Source of the DNA: Desulfovibrio sp.
GTDB lineage: Bacteria; Desulfobacterota; Desulfovibrionia; Desulfovibrionales; Desulfovibrionaceae
Length of the DNA: 6,586 nt
Assembly (NCBI GenBank): GCA_014804915.1
Contig: JAAUYW010000150.1
Location: forward strand, 1-6,586
Reading direction: 5' to 3'
In this document: positions 1 through 4,940 of the stretch, piece by piece
How the letters are laid out: each line of letters opens with the position of its first letter
How positions within the stretch are numbered: the first letter of the stretch is position 1
Made by a program: the position numbers and the translations under genes
The notes under the pieces: model-generated
Told to the model about the DNA's origin: nothing
The model's database searches: none
The model's input: the letters and a program-made list of their open reading frames with translations, nothing else

Positions 1-96
1 CTTCTGGTAAGGCAGGAGGATGTGGATCTGCCCTTATATGACACCGCCATTATCCATTCCAGACAGGCAGCGAAAATCGCGATCTCCGGCAAATAG
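1..96 (+). CDS. 3' end of an unidentified protein (partial, cut by left edge)
   Basis: Frame 1 of the plus strand is open from the first base to a TAG at 94-96. It encodes 31 residues beginning LLVRQEDVDLPLYDTAIIHS and ending AAKIAISGK. The composition looks like the end of a folded protein, and a possible plus-strand terminator follows about 12 bases after the stop. Both fit a gene that converges on the ilv operon. The fragment is too short for me to assign a family, and chance openness over 31 codons cannot be excluded. Confidence 0.45.
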   Translation, partial: LLVRQEDVDLPLYDTAIIHSRQAAKIAISGK

Positions 97-107
97 CAAA
101 TATGCCG

Positions 108-147
108 CTCCCCAGTACCTGCGAAATTGGGAGTTAATTCTTTTTTT
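108..147 (+). terminator. possible weak rho-independent terminator for the plus-strand gene ending at 96
   Basis: CTCCC at 108-112 can pair with GGGAG at 129-133. A T-rich stretch follows, including seven consecutive T at 141-147. The stem is only five base pairs with a 16-base loop, so folding energy is weak. The location just after the stop at 96 and the T-run are the main support. Confidence 0.35.
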
Positions 148-173
148 CATCTTGTATGAGCAAGAAACCATAA

Positions 174-202
174 AGGGAAAGGACTGCGCCAGAAATGGCG
201 CA
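174..202 (-). terminator. likely terminator of the ilvBN operon
   Basis: TGCGCCA at 185-191 and TGGCGCA at 196-202 form a perfect 7-bp stem closed by a four-base loop (GAAA on the plus strand, TTTC on the minus strand). It lies 25 bases beyond the ilvN stop. On the minus strand the stem is followed by a pyrimidine-rich tail, GTCCTTTCCCTTTA, rather than a clean T-run. It is a plausible but imperfect intrinsic terminator. Confidence 0.55.
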
Positions 203-227
203 AAGCATCCATGCCCAGGACATGGTT

Positions 228-713
228 CTATTCCTTCTTTGACCTGCGCATTGCCACGCTGCCTGTTCTGGCTACTTCCTTGATGCCAAAGCGCTGCAAA
301 AGGCTCAGGATCGCATCCAGCTTTTCATGATCGCCAGTAGCCTCGATTGTCATTTCATTGTGGCTTACGTCAACAACCTTGCAGCGAAAAATCTCGACAG
401 TGCGCAATATCTCCCCGCGGGCCGGGCCTTCTGCCTGCACTTTCACAAACATCATTTCGCGCTCAATTGCGTCGGCATCAGAAAATTCCATCACCTTGAT
501 CACTGACACGATCTTGTGGAGCTGCTTCATGATCTGCTCCATGATCACGTCATCGCCATGCGTAGTGATGGTCATGTGCGAAACGCCGTCCTCATATGCC
601 GGAGCGACATTAAGCGACTGGATGTTGAAGCCGCGCCCGCTGAAAAGGCCAGCTACGCGCGAGAGCACGCCAGGCTCGTTTTCCACCAGAACGGAGATTA
701 CATGTCTTTGCAT
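228..713 (-). CDS. ilvN: acetolactate synthase small (regulatory) subunit
   Basis: This is the regulatory subunit of acetolactate synthase (acetohydroxyacid synthase). In this family it stimulates the catalytic subunit and binds the feedback inhibitor, usually valine. The product is 161 residues, the usual length for IlvN/IlvH. An N-terminal ACT domain (about residues 4-78) carries the hallmark VENEPGVLSRVAGLFSGRGF and the NIQSLNVAP segment. The small-subunit C-terminal domain (about 84-158) ends in the conserved ARTGSVAMRR. The start ATG at 713 has an AGGAAG ribosome-binding site about 10 bases upstream, in the 17-base gap after the ilvB stop, so the two subunits are co-transcribed. By length and domain plan it is closer to E. 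coli IlvH than to the short E. coli IlvN; the symbol follows common usage. Confidence 0.96.
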   Translation of the reverse strand: MQRHVISVLVENEPGVLSRVAGLFSGRGFNIQSLNVAPAYEDGVSHMTITTHGDDVIMEQIMKQLHKIVSVIKVMEFSDADAIEREMMFVKVQAEGPARGEILRTVEIFRCKVVDVSHNEMTIEATGDHEKLDAILSLLQRFGIKEVARTGSVAMRRSKKE

Positions 714-730
714 ATTGCCATCGCTTCCTG

Positions 731-2422
731 CTATACCAGCAGCATTTCATCCAGCGCCGCGCCAGCAGGCACAATTGGATACACATTTTCTTCACGTTCC
801 ACGCGGACATCAACAAAGGCCGGCTTCGGCGTTGACAGCGCCTCTTCCAGCACAGGCAGCAGGTCTTCCGGCTTTTCTATCCTGTAGCCCTCCGCGCCAT
901 ATGCCTCGGCAAGCTTCACAAAGTCCGGCTGGGCTTCCATGTTTGTGCAGCTGTAGTTGCCCTTGTAAAACAGCTCCTGCCATTGGCGCACCATGCCCAG
1001 ATGGCCGTTATTGAGAATCACCACCTTTACCGGCAACTGGTTTGCTACGGCTGTCGCCAGCTCCTGGATGTTCATCTGGATTGAGCCGTCGCCTGCCACC
1101 ACAAGCACCATCTTGTCTGGCAGAGCCAGCTGCGCGCCAAGAGCCGCTGGAAAGCCGTAGCCCATTGTGCCAAGGCCGCCGCTGGTGAGCAGGGTGCGCG
1201 GCTTTGTGAAGGTGTAAAACTGCGCAGTCCACATCTGGTGCTGGCCTACGTCAGTCGCAACTATCGCTTCGCCGTGCGTCAGTTCGCGCAGCGCCTCCAC
1301 CACCTGCTGGGGCTTGATTTTCTCCCCAGGCTGCCATGTCAGCGGCTGCGCTTCCTTCCAGCTTTCAGTTTCCGCCTGCCAGGCCTTGTGCTTCGCCTTC
1401 CAGTTCATGTCCGGATGCCTGGCTTCGCATTGCCTGATAATGCCCTCAAGCGCCAGCTTGCTGTCGCCGACTACCGGAATATGGACATCGACGTTCTTGC
1501 GGATTGACGTCGGATCAATATCAATATGCACTATGCGCGCTTTTGGAGCGAACGCCGCCAGCTTGCCTGTCACGCGATCGTCAAATCTGGCGCCAACGCA
1601 GATCACCAGATCGGCTTCATTCATTGCCATGTTGGCCGCGTATGTGCCATGCATGCCAACCATGCCCAGAAACAGGGGATCCCTGGCGGAAAAGCCGCCA
1701 AGTCCCATCAGTGTGCAAGTTACCGGAATTTGCGCAAGATGCGCCAGCTCGGCCAGCTGCCCGGAGGCATTGGCCAGGATTACGCCTCCGCCACAAAGAA
1801 TGAGCGGCCGCTTCGCCTCGGCCAGCTCGTCCGCGACCTTTTTCAGCTGGTGAATGTGGGGGGTGTAGTTGGGATTATAGCTGCGCATGGAAACTTCGCC
1901 AGGCCATTCAAATTCGGTGACTGCCTGAATCACATCCTTGGGCACGTCTACCAGCACTGGCCCGGGCCTGCCCGAACGCGCCAGATAAAACGCCTGGCGA
2001 ATGGTCCGGGCAAGCTTGCTCACATCCTTGACCAGAAAATTGTGCTTTGTGCATGGGCGCGTAATGCCCACTATGTCCACTTCCTGAAAGGCGTCATTGC
2101 CAATCAGCGCTGTCGGCACCTGGCCTGTGATGACGACCAGCGGTATGGAATCGGCATATGCCGTGGCAATTCCGGTTACCGTATTGGTCGCGCCCGGGCC
2201 GGAGGTAACCAGACAGGCTCCCACCTTGCCGGAGGCTCGCGCATAGCCGTCAGCTGCGTGCACCGCGCCCTGCTCATGCCGCGTCAGCACGTGGCGAATG
2301 TCCGGATGGTTGGGGAGCTCGTCATAAATGTCTATCACGGCGCCGCCAGGATAGCCAAAAAGAACGTTGACTCCCTCTCGCCTGAGTGATTCCAGCAGGA
2401 TATACGCGCCCGATGCTTGCAT
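731..2422 (-). CDS. ilvB: acetolactate synthase large (catalytic) subunit
   Basis: This ThDP-dependent enzyme condenses two pyruvates to 2-acetolactate, or pyruvate with 2-oxobutyrate to 2-aceto-2-hydroxybutyrate, the first common step of valine, leucine and isoleucine synthesis. The 563-residue product has normal length and all three domains. The N-terminal ThDP-binding domain carries catalytic Glu50 in RHEQGAVHAADGYARASG. The central FAD-type domain has the ARFDDRVTGK segment near 278-287. The C-terminal ThDP-binding domain has GDGS at 444-447 and NN at 471-472 (the GDG-x-N metal and diphosphate motif), then HLGMVRQWQELFY. The upstream in-frame start at 2452 adds ten atypical residues. I prefer ATG 2422, which begins MQASGAYILLESLRREGVNV and has AAGGAAGGG about 8 bases upstream. 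It begins 4 bases after the preceding DUF465 stop, so translation is probably coupled. Confidence 0.97.
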   Translation of the reverse strand: MQASGAYILLESLRREGVNVLFGYPGGAVIDIYDELPNHPDIRHVLTRHEQGAVHAADGYARASGKVGACLVTSGPGATNTVTGIATAYADSIPLVVITGQVPTALIGNDAFQEVDIVGITRPCTKHNFLVKDVSKLARTIRQAFYLARSGRPGPVLVDVPKDVIQAVTEFEWPGEVSMRSYNPNYTPHIHQLKKVADELAEAKRPLILCGGGVILANASGQLAELAHLAQIPVTCTLMGLGGFSARDPLFLGMVGMHGTYAANMAMNEADLVICVGARFDDRVTGKLAAFAPKARIVHIDIDPTSIRKNVDVHIPVVGDSKLALEGIIRQCEARHPDMNWKAKHKAWQAETESWKEAQPLTWQPGEKIKPQQVVEALRELTHGEAIVATDVGQHQMWTAQFYTFTKPRTLLTSGGLGTMGYGFPAALGAQLALPDKMVLVVAGDGSIQMNIQELATAVANQLPVKVVILNNGHLGMVRQWQELFYKGNYSCTNMEAQPDFVKLAEAYGAEGYRIEKPEDLLPVLEEALSTPKPAFVDVRVEREENVYPIVPAGAALDEMLLV

Positions 2423-2426
2423 GAAA

Positions 2427-2654
2427 TTATTTCCCTTCCTTGAGGCCCTCAAGAATATTCATCATTCTGGTCTTGCCATCCAGTTTCTGCTTTTTGAGCT
2501 GTTTAAGCGTTTGCTGCTCCGCTGGCGTCAGATGAGCGTGGCTTTCAAGTTTTTCGATCTGCTTTTCATAGAGCAGATGATCGTCCCACAGCGCTTTCAG
2601 TTCAGGATTTGTTGCCGCGTGTTTTTCAAGCAACTGCTTTTCCTGCTCATCCAT
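2427..2654 (-). CDS. small DUF465/YdcH-like protein
   Basis: This 75-residue protein is highly charged and predicted almost entirely helical. It has the DUF465 (YdcH) pattern: a PELKALWDDHLLYEKQIEKL segment with the family's LxxxHxxLxxxIxxLE spacing at about residues 17-38, then a Lys-rich second helix with LKQLKKQKLDGK near 50-61. The family generally forms short helical hairpins of unknown function. The ATG at 2654 has a strong AAAAGGAG site 6 bases upstream. The stop lies 4 bases before ilvB, so it belongs to the ilvBN transcript. The sequence does not show whether it affects the synthase or is merely co-transcribed. Confidence 0.85.
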   Translation of the reverse strand: MDEQEKQLLEKHAATNPELKALWDDHLLYEKQIEKLESHAHLTPAEQQTLKQLKKQKLDGKTRMMNILEGLKEGK

Positions 2655-2704
2655 TGCTAACTCCTTTTGCTGTTATTAGCGCCCTGTGCCGGCATCCGCC
2701 GCTG

Positions 2705-3007
2705 CTAGGAAAGCTTCGCGGCGTATTGCGCAAGCGACTTCACAACGCCCCAGTTAAGCAGCTCAATCGCTATCAGCACCACTACTGGCGAAAAATCGAT
2801 CCCTGCCGCGTATGTCCATGGCAGCCATTTGCGCACACGGTAGAAAACCGGCTCCGTAAGCATCCTCAGGGCGCGCACTATCGGATTCATGGGATTGGGA
2901 TTCACCCAGGTAATCAGGGTGGCGATCACCACGATCCAGAAATAGATGTTGAGCAGCGAGCCCGCAATCATGGCAATAGCCGCCAGGGTATTGGCAAAGA
3001 AGATCAT
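2705..3007 (-). CDS. YggT-family integral membrane protein
   Basis: The 100-residue product is a typical YggT protein. A long hydrophobic region at about residues 7-34 contains the first membrane segment. A conserved loop follows, with NPMNPIVRALRMLTEPVFYR and then GIDFSPVVV, and a second membrane segment spans about 70-93. YggT proteins sit in the inner membrane; roles in osmotic protection or membrane/division biology have been proposed, but no biochemical activity is established. The frame stays open upstream to 3169, but those residues are antisense-like. ATG 3007 has a near-perfect AAGGAGG site about 8 bases before it and matches family length. A 50-base gap without a convincing terminator separates it from the DUF465 gene, so it is probably in the same operon. 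The frame of the preceding HAD gene overlaps its first 245 bases. Confidence 0.9.
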   Translation of the reverse strand: MIFFANTLAAIAMIAGSLLNIYFWIVVIATLITWVNPNPMNPIVRALRMLTEPVFYRVRKWLPWTYAAGIDFSPVVVLIAIELLNWGVVKSLAQYAAKLS

Positions 3008-3674
3008 CTCGCGCCCCTCCTTGCTGCGTGGTGTCAGGCCAGAGAATTCCGGCAAGCTCTTCCCAGCCCGAAACCTCAAGATCGCCGCCAATTTTTGGAT
3101 TATTGAAAGCCGCGAATACCGCCCCTCCGCCTTCGGCTGCGCGGCGGTCATCCGGACTGTCGCCCACAAAGAGCATCTGGCCTGGCAGGCATTGCCAGAC
3201 CGAGCGAATCCTGTCCACTCCTTCTGGCGCGGGCTTGGGCAGCTTCACATCCGTGGAGGATATGACCGGATCAAAATAGGGGGGCAGGCTGAATCTGTCC
3301 ATTATCTTTCCAATGCCAATGTCGGTGCGATTTGTGTCTATTGCCTGACGCAGACCGCGCTGATGCGCGCTTTCAACAAATTCGCGGTATCCTGGCATCA
3401 GGTGAATGCGCGGCAATATGTCAGCATCATAGTTGATCGTTTTTTTGATCGCAGGTTCAATTTCAGAATGCAGCGCCTGGGGAACAAGCCACCTTATCGC
3501 ATCCTGAAACGTGGCCTGGAAGGCGAATACCGCCTGCTCGTCCGTAATTGGCGGAAGTCCAAGCTCAGCCAGGATGAGATTGTAGAGATGGCGATTGCCA
3601 TCAGCGGAATCAATCATCACGCCGTCGCAATCATAGATTATGCCGCAAAGCCCATCAGGAAAAAGCCGTTTCAT
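2763..3674 (-). CDS. HAD-superfamily phosphatase-like hydrolase, probably frameshifted at the 3' end
   Basis: Residues 1-211 are a haloacid dehalogenase-type hydrolase of the phosphoglycolate/sugar-phosphate phosphatase (Gph-like) group. Motif I is DCDGVMIDS with nucleophile Asp15 and acid Asp17. A helical cap spans about 20-90. Motif II is the AIDTNRTD region with Thr114. The motif III lysine is in DVKLPKPAP (Lys144 or Lys147). Motif IV is GDSPDD with Asp172, followed by the usual AAEGGG. The substrate cannot be inferred. ATG 3674 overlaps the previous stop as ATGA and has GGAG 6 bases upstream. The intact frame gives 303 residues, but everything after GWEELAGIL (about base 3042) looks non-homologous and lies over yggT in another frame. 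A TGA at 3036-3034 in the third frame would end the protein at about 212 residues, just before the yggT ribosome-binding site. The gene as written may therefore carry a one-base deletion. Confidence 0.8.
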   Translation of the reverse strand: MKRLFPDGLCGIIYDCDGVMIDSADGNRHLYNLILAELGLPPITDEQAVFAFQATFQDAIRWLVPQALHSEIEPAIKKTINYDADILPRIHLMPGYREFVESAHQRGLRQAIDTNRTDIGIGKIMDRFSLPPYFDPVISSTDVKLPKPAPEGVDRIRSVWQCLPGQMLFVGDSPDDRRAAEGGGAVFAAFNNPKIGGDLEVSGWEELAGILWPDTTQQGGARDDLLCQYPGGYCHDCGLAAQHLFLDRGDRHPDYLGESQSHESDSARPEDAYGAGFLPCAQMAAMDIRGRDRFFASSGADSD

Positions 3675-4429
3675 TCCCCTCTCCAGACAAGCCAGACGCG
3701 CTCGGGATTGTAAATTTTCGCAGCCTCTGTCCTGGCAGGACCGGAATGTCCCAGCGCCTGCCAAAGCGGTCCTCGCGCTTCAAGAAAACCTCCGCCTTTC
3801 AGGCCAAAGCCGCCAGAATCCGGCTTTTTGAATTCGAGAAATTCAGGCAGTTCTTCAGCCATGCGCCCTTCAGCCAGAATGGCCTGGGCCGGCGAAATGA
3901 AAAAAGCCGCATTTGCGACTACCGGGCGCCAGGACAGCTCCATGCCTGGAGACGCAGCTTCGGCAGCTCCCCTCGCCGCGCCTGCTTCAAGAAAATTTTC
4001 CGGTATCGCCTGCTCCTTCAGCAGGCATTCCCGCTCCAGCTCTTTCAGCTCCCCGAGAATCTGCTCCTGGCGCCAGCTCCAGAGCAGAAGCTGCTGCGCC
4101 AGCTCCAGCGCCGCTTCAAAAGCTCCGTGCAAACTCGGCCTGCCAGCAAACATGCCAATTGAGGCCAGCTCCTCGCTGTCATTCACAAAAGCGCTGAACT
4201 GGCTGGCTGACCAGGCATTGCGCATCGCATCCAGCTCATCACAACCCATCAGTTCAAGGGACTGGAGAAAACTTGCAGCAGCTGCAGGCTTCAGGGGATA
4301 ATTTGCGGGGCGCCAGGCGGTTTCCGGCATTGGATCTGCGTGACCGGGCCAGAGCGTGCGAAAACCTGCCAGTGCCGGATTCATGGCAGGGCGCATATAG
4401 GGAAGCCGTATGCAGGCTGGCGTTTCCAT
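3671..4429 (-). CDS. uncharacterised protein, first gene of the operon
   Basis: I do not recognise the family. From ATG 4429 the product is 252 residues, rich in Ala, Leu and Glu. There is no signal peptide or clear membrane segment, so it is probably cytoplasmic. It has NPALAGFRTLWPG near the N-terminus and a long Leu/Glu-rich helix with coiled-coil character in the middle (ALELAQQLLLWSWRQEQILG onward). A Gly-rich GGFGLKGGGF patch lies near the C-terminus, which ends VWLVWRGE. Its stop overlaps the HAD start (ATGA). The start is uncertain: TTG 4561 or ATG 4558 would place coding sequence across the likely promoter, whereas ATG 4396 or ATG 4384 (237 residues, beginning MNPALAGF) would give a short leader. 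None of these has a Shine-Dalgarno sequence. ATG 4429 coincides with the predicted transcription start and would be leaderless. Confidence 0.7.
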   Translation of the reverse strand: METPACIRLPYMRPAMNPALAGFRTLWPGHADPMPETAWRPANYPLKPAAAASFLQSLELMGCDELDAMRNAWSASQFSAFVNDSEELASIGMFAGRPSLHGAFEAALELAQQLLLWSWRQEQILGELKELERECLLKEQAIPENFLEAGAARGAAEAASPGMELSWRPVVANAAFFISPAQAILAEGRMAEELPEFLEFKKPDSGGFGLKGGGFLEARGPLWQALGHSGPARTEAAKIYNPERVWLVWRGE

Positions 4430-4436
4430 AAAACGC

Positions 4437-4465
4437 AAAATACCAGCACAGGCACAGGATTGCAA
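4437..4465 (-). promoter_or_regulatory. sigma70-type promoter for the leftward operon
   Basis: On the minus strand, TTGCAA (4465-4460) is separated by exactly 17 bases from TATTTT (4442-4437), a good match to -35 and -10 elements. Transcription would begin around 4430-4429. It is the best promoter-like match I could find upstream of the six-gene leftward cluster. Assignment is by eye only. Confidence 0.5.
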
Positions 4466-4556
4466 GCGGCCTGAATTCGGGCCGGTCCGCAATTCCGGGC
4501 CACGCGCTGGCATCCGCGGGGCCTGCCAGGACTCCCGCGCCCTGATGCTTGCAATC
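4458..4556. repeat. 10-bp inverted repeat in the divergent promoter region
   Basis: GATTGCAAGC at 4458-4467 and GCTTGCAATC at 4547-4556 are perfect inverted copies 79 bases apart. The left arm overlaps the -35 element of the leftward promoter. The right arm lies 41 bases before the start of the rightward gene, where its own promoter would be expected. A further TTGCAA core occurs at 4569-4574. They could be operator half-sites or simply shared -35-like sequence. Confidence 0.4.
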
Positions 4557-4586
4557 ATCAAGGAAAAGTTGCAAACTATGCCTGAC

Positions 4587-4592
4587 AGGAGG
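4587..4592 (+). promoter_or_regulatory. strong ribosome-binding site of the small membrane protein gene
   Basis: AGGAGG ends 5 bases before ATG 4598. It fixes that start, and it contrasts with the divergent gene, whose possible starts all lack such a site. Confidence 0.85.
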
Positions 4593-4597
4593 CACTT

Positions 4598-4840
4598 ATG
4601 AAAACTGGCACCAAAGTTACCCTTGCGTTTCTGGGCGGCGCGGTCGCAGGCGCCGCTGTGCTCGCCTATCTCAATCGCGACAAGCTCGACTGGGACGGCA
4701 TCAGGCCTGCGGCTGCCGATTTACTTGACAAGGGCGAAAAGCTGAAGGAAACCCTGCTGGCAAAGTTTGAAGCCCTGAAAGAGGAGCTCTCAAAAGATGT
4801 AGAAAAAAAGGATGAGGTCCTGGAAGACCGGGATGCCTGA
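4598..4840 (+). CDS. small membrane-anchored charged helical protein (YtxH-like in layout)
   Basis: The 80-residue product starts with a short basic stretch and one Gly/Ala-rich hydrophobic segment at about residues 7-25 (VTLAFLGGAVAGAAVLAYL). A hydrophilic tail dense in Lys and Glu follows (about 36-80), predicted as an amphipathic or coiled-coil helix. This matches the layout of YtxH-type small proteins, but I cannot confirm membership and assign no function. There is no lipobox cysteine, so the hydrophobic part is more likely a membrane anchor than a lipoprotein signal. ATG 4598 has a perfect AGGAGG (4587-4592) 5 bases upstream. It is divergent from the ilv-containing operon and convergent with secA, so it is probably monocistronic. 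A strong hairpin begins 5 bases after the stop. Confidence 0.82.
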   Translation: MKTGTKVTLAFLGGAVAGAAVLAYLNRDKLDWDGIRPAAADLLDKGEKLKETLLAKFEALKEELSKDVEKKDEVLEDRDA

Positions 4841-4845
4841 CATCC

Positions 4846-4890
4846 AGCCAGGCCGTCTTGCAGCTGCGCGGCCTGGCTTCGCGTCTTTCT
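4846..4890 (+). terminator. terminator-like hairpin after the small membrane protein gene
   Basis: AGCCAGGCCG at 4846-4855 pairs perfectly with CGGCCTGGCT at 4869-4878: a 10-bp GC-rich stem around a 13-base loop that itself contains the palindrome GCAGCTGC. On the plus strand it is followed by TCGCGTCTTTCT, only weakly T-rich. It starts 5 bases past the TGA of the plus-strand gene. It could end that transcript or act as a 3' stability structure. Confidence 0.55.
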
Positions 4891-4901
4891 GACGCTCCAG
4901 C

Positions 4902-4923
4902 GCGACCGCGCGCCCGCGGTCGC
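4902..4923 (-). terminator. GC-rich hairpin downstream of secA
   Basis: GCGACCGC (4902-4909) and GCGGTCGC (4916-4923) form a perfect 8-bp stem with a 6-base loop, 17 bases beyond the secA stop. No T-run follows on either strand, so it is not a canonical intrinsic terminator. It may still help end or stabilise the secA transcript. A smaller 5-bp hairpin (GCGTC 4881-4885 with GACGC 4891-4895) lies between it and the previous hairpin. Confidence 0.4.
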
Positions 4924-4940
4924 CCGCTTTCAGTTTCTAC

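Noticed and set aside
1526..2389. 287-codon plus-strand open frame
   Set aside because: It is antisense to ilvB across conserved ThDP-enzyme sequence, with no ribosome-binding site or protein-like motif seen.
2042..2422. Defect in IlvB catalytic region
   Set aside because: Glu50 and the surrounding RHEQGAVHAADGYARASG are intact, and the frame is continuous with normal length.
2655..2704. Amino-acid attenuator or leader peptide before the ilv genes
   Set aside because: The 50-base gap has no run of Val/Leu/Ile codons and no terminator hairpin with a T-tract. Only a ribosome-binding site is evident.
3008..3169. N-terminal extension of YggT
   Set aside because: The frame is open but overlaps the HAD coding region in another frame, lacks family sequence, and the AAGGAGG site clearly selects ATG 3007.
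2946..3713. 255-codon plus-strand open frame
   Set aside because: It is antisense to the HAD gene and part of yggT. It has no family features, and the minus-strand genes explain the conservation.
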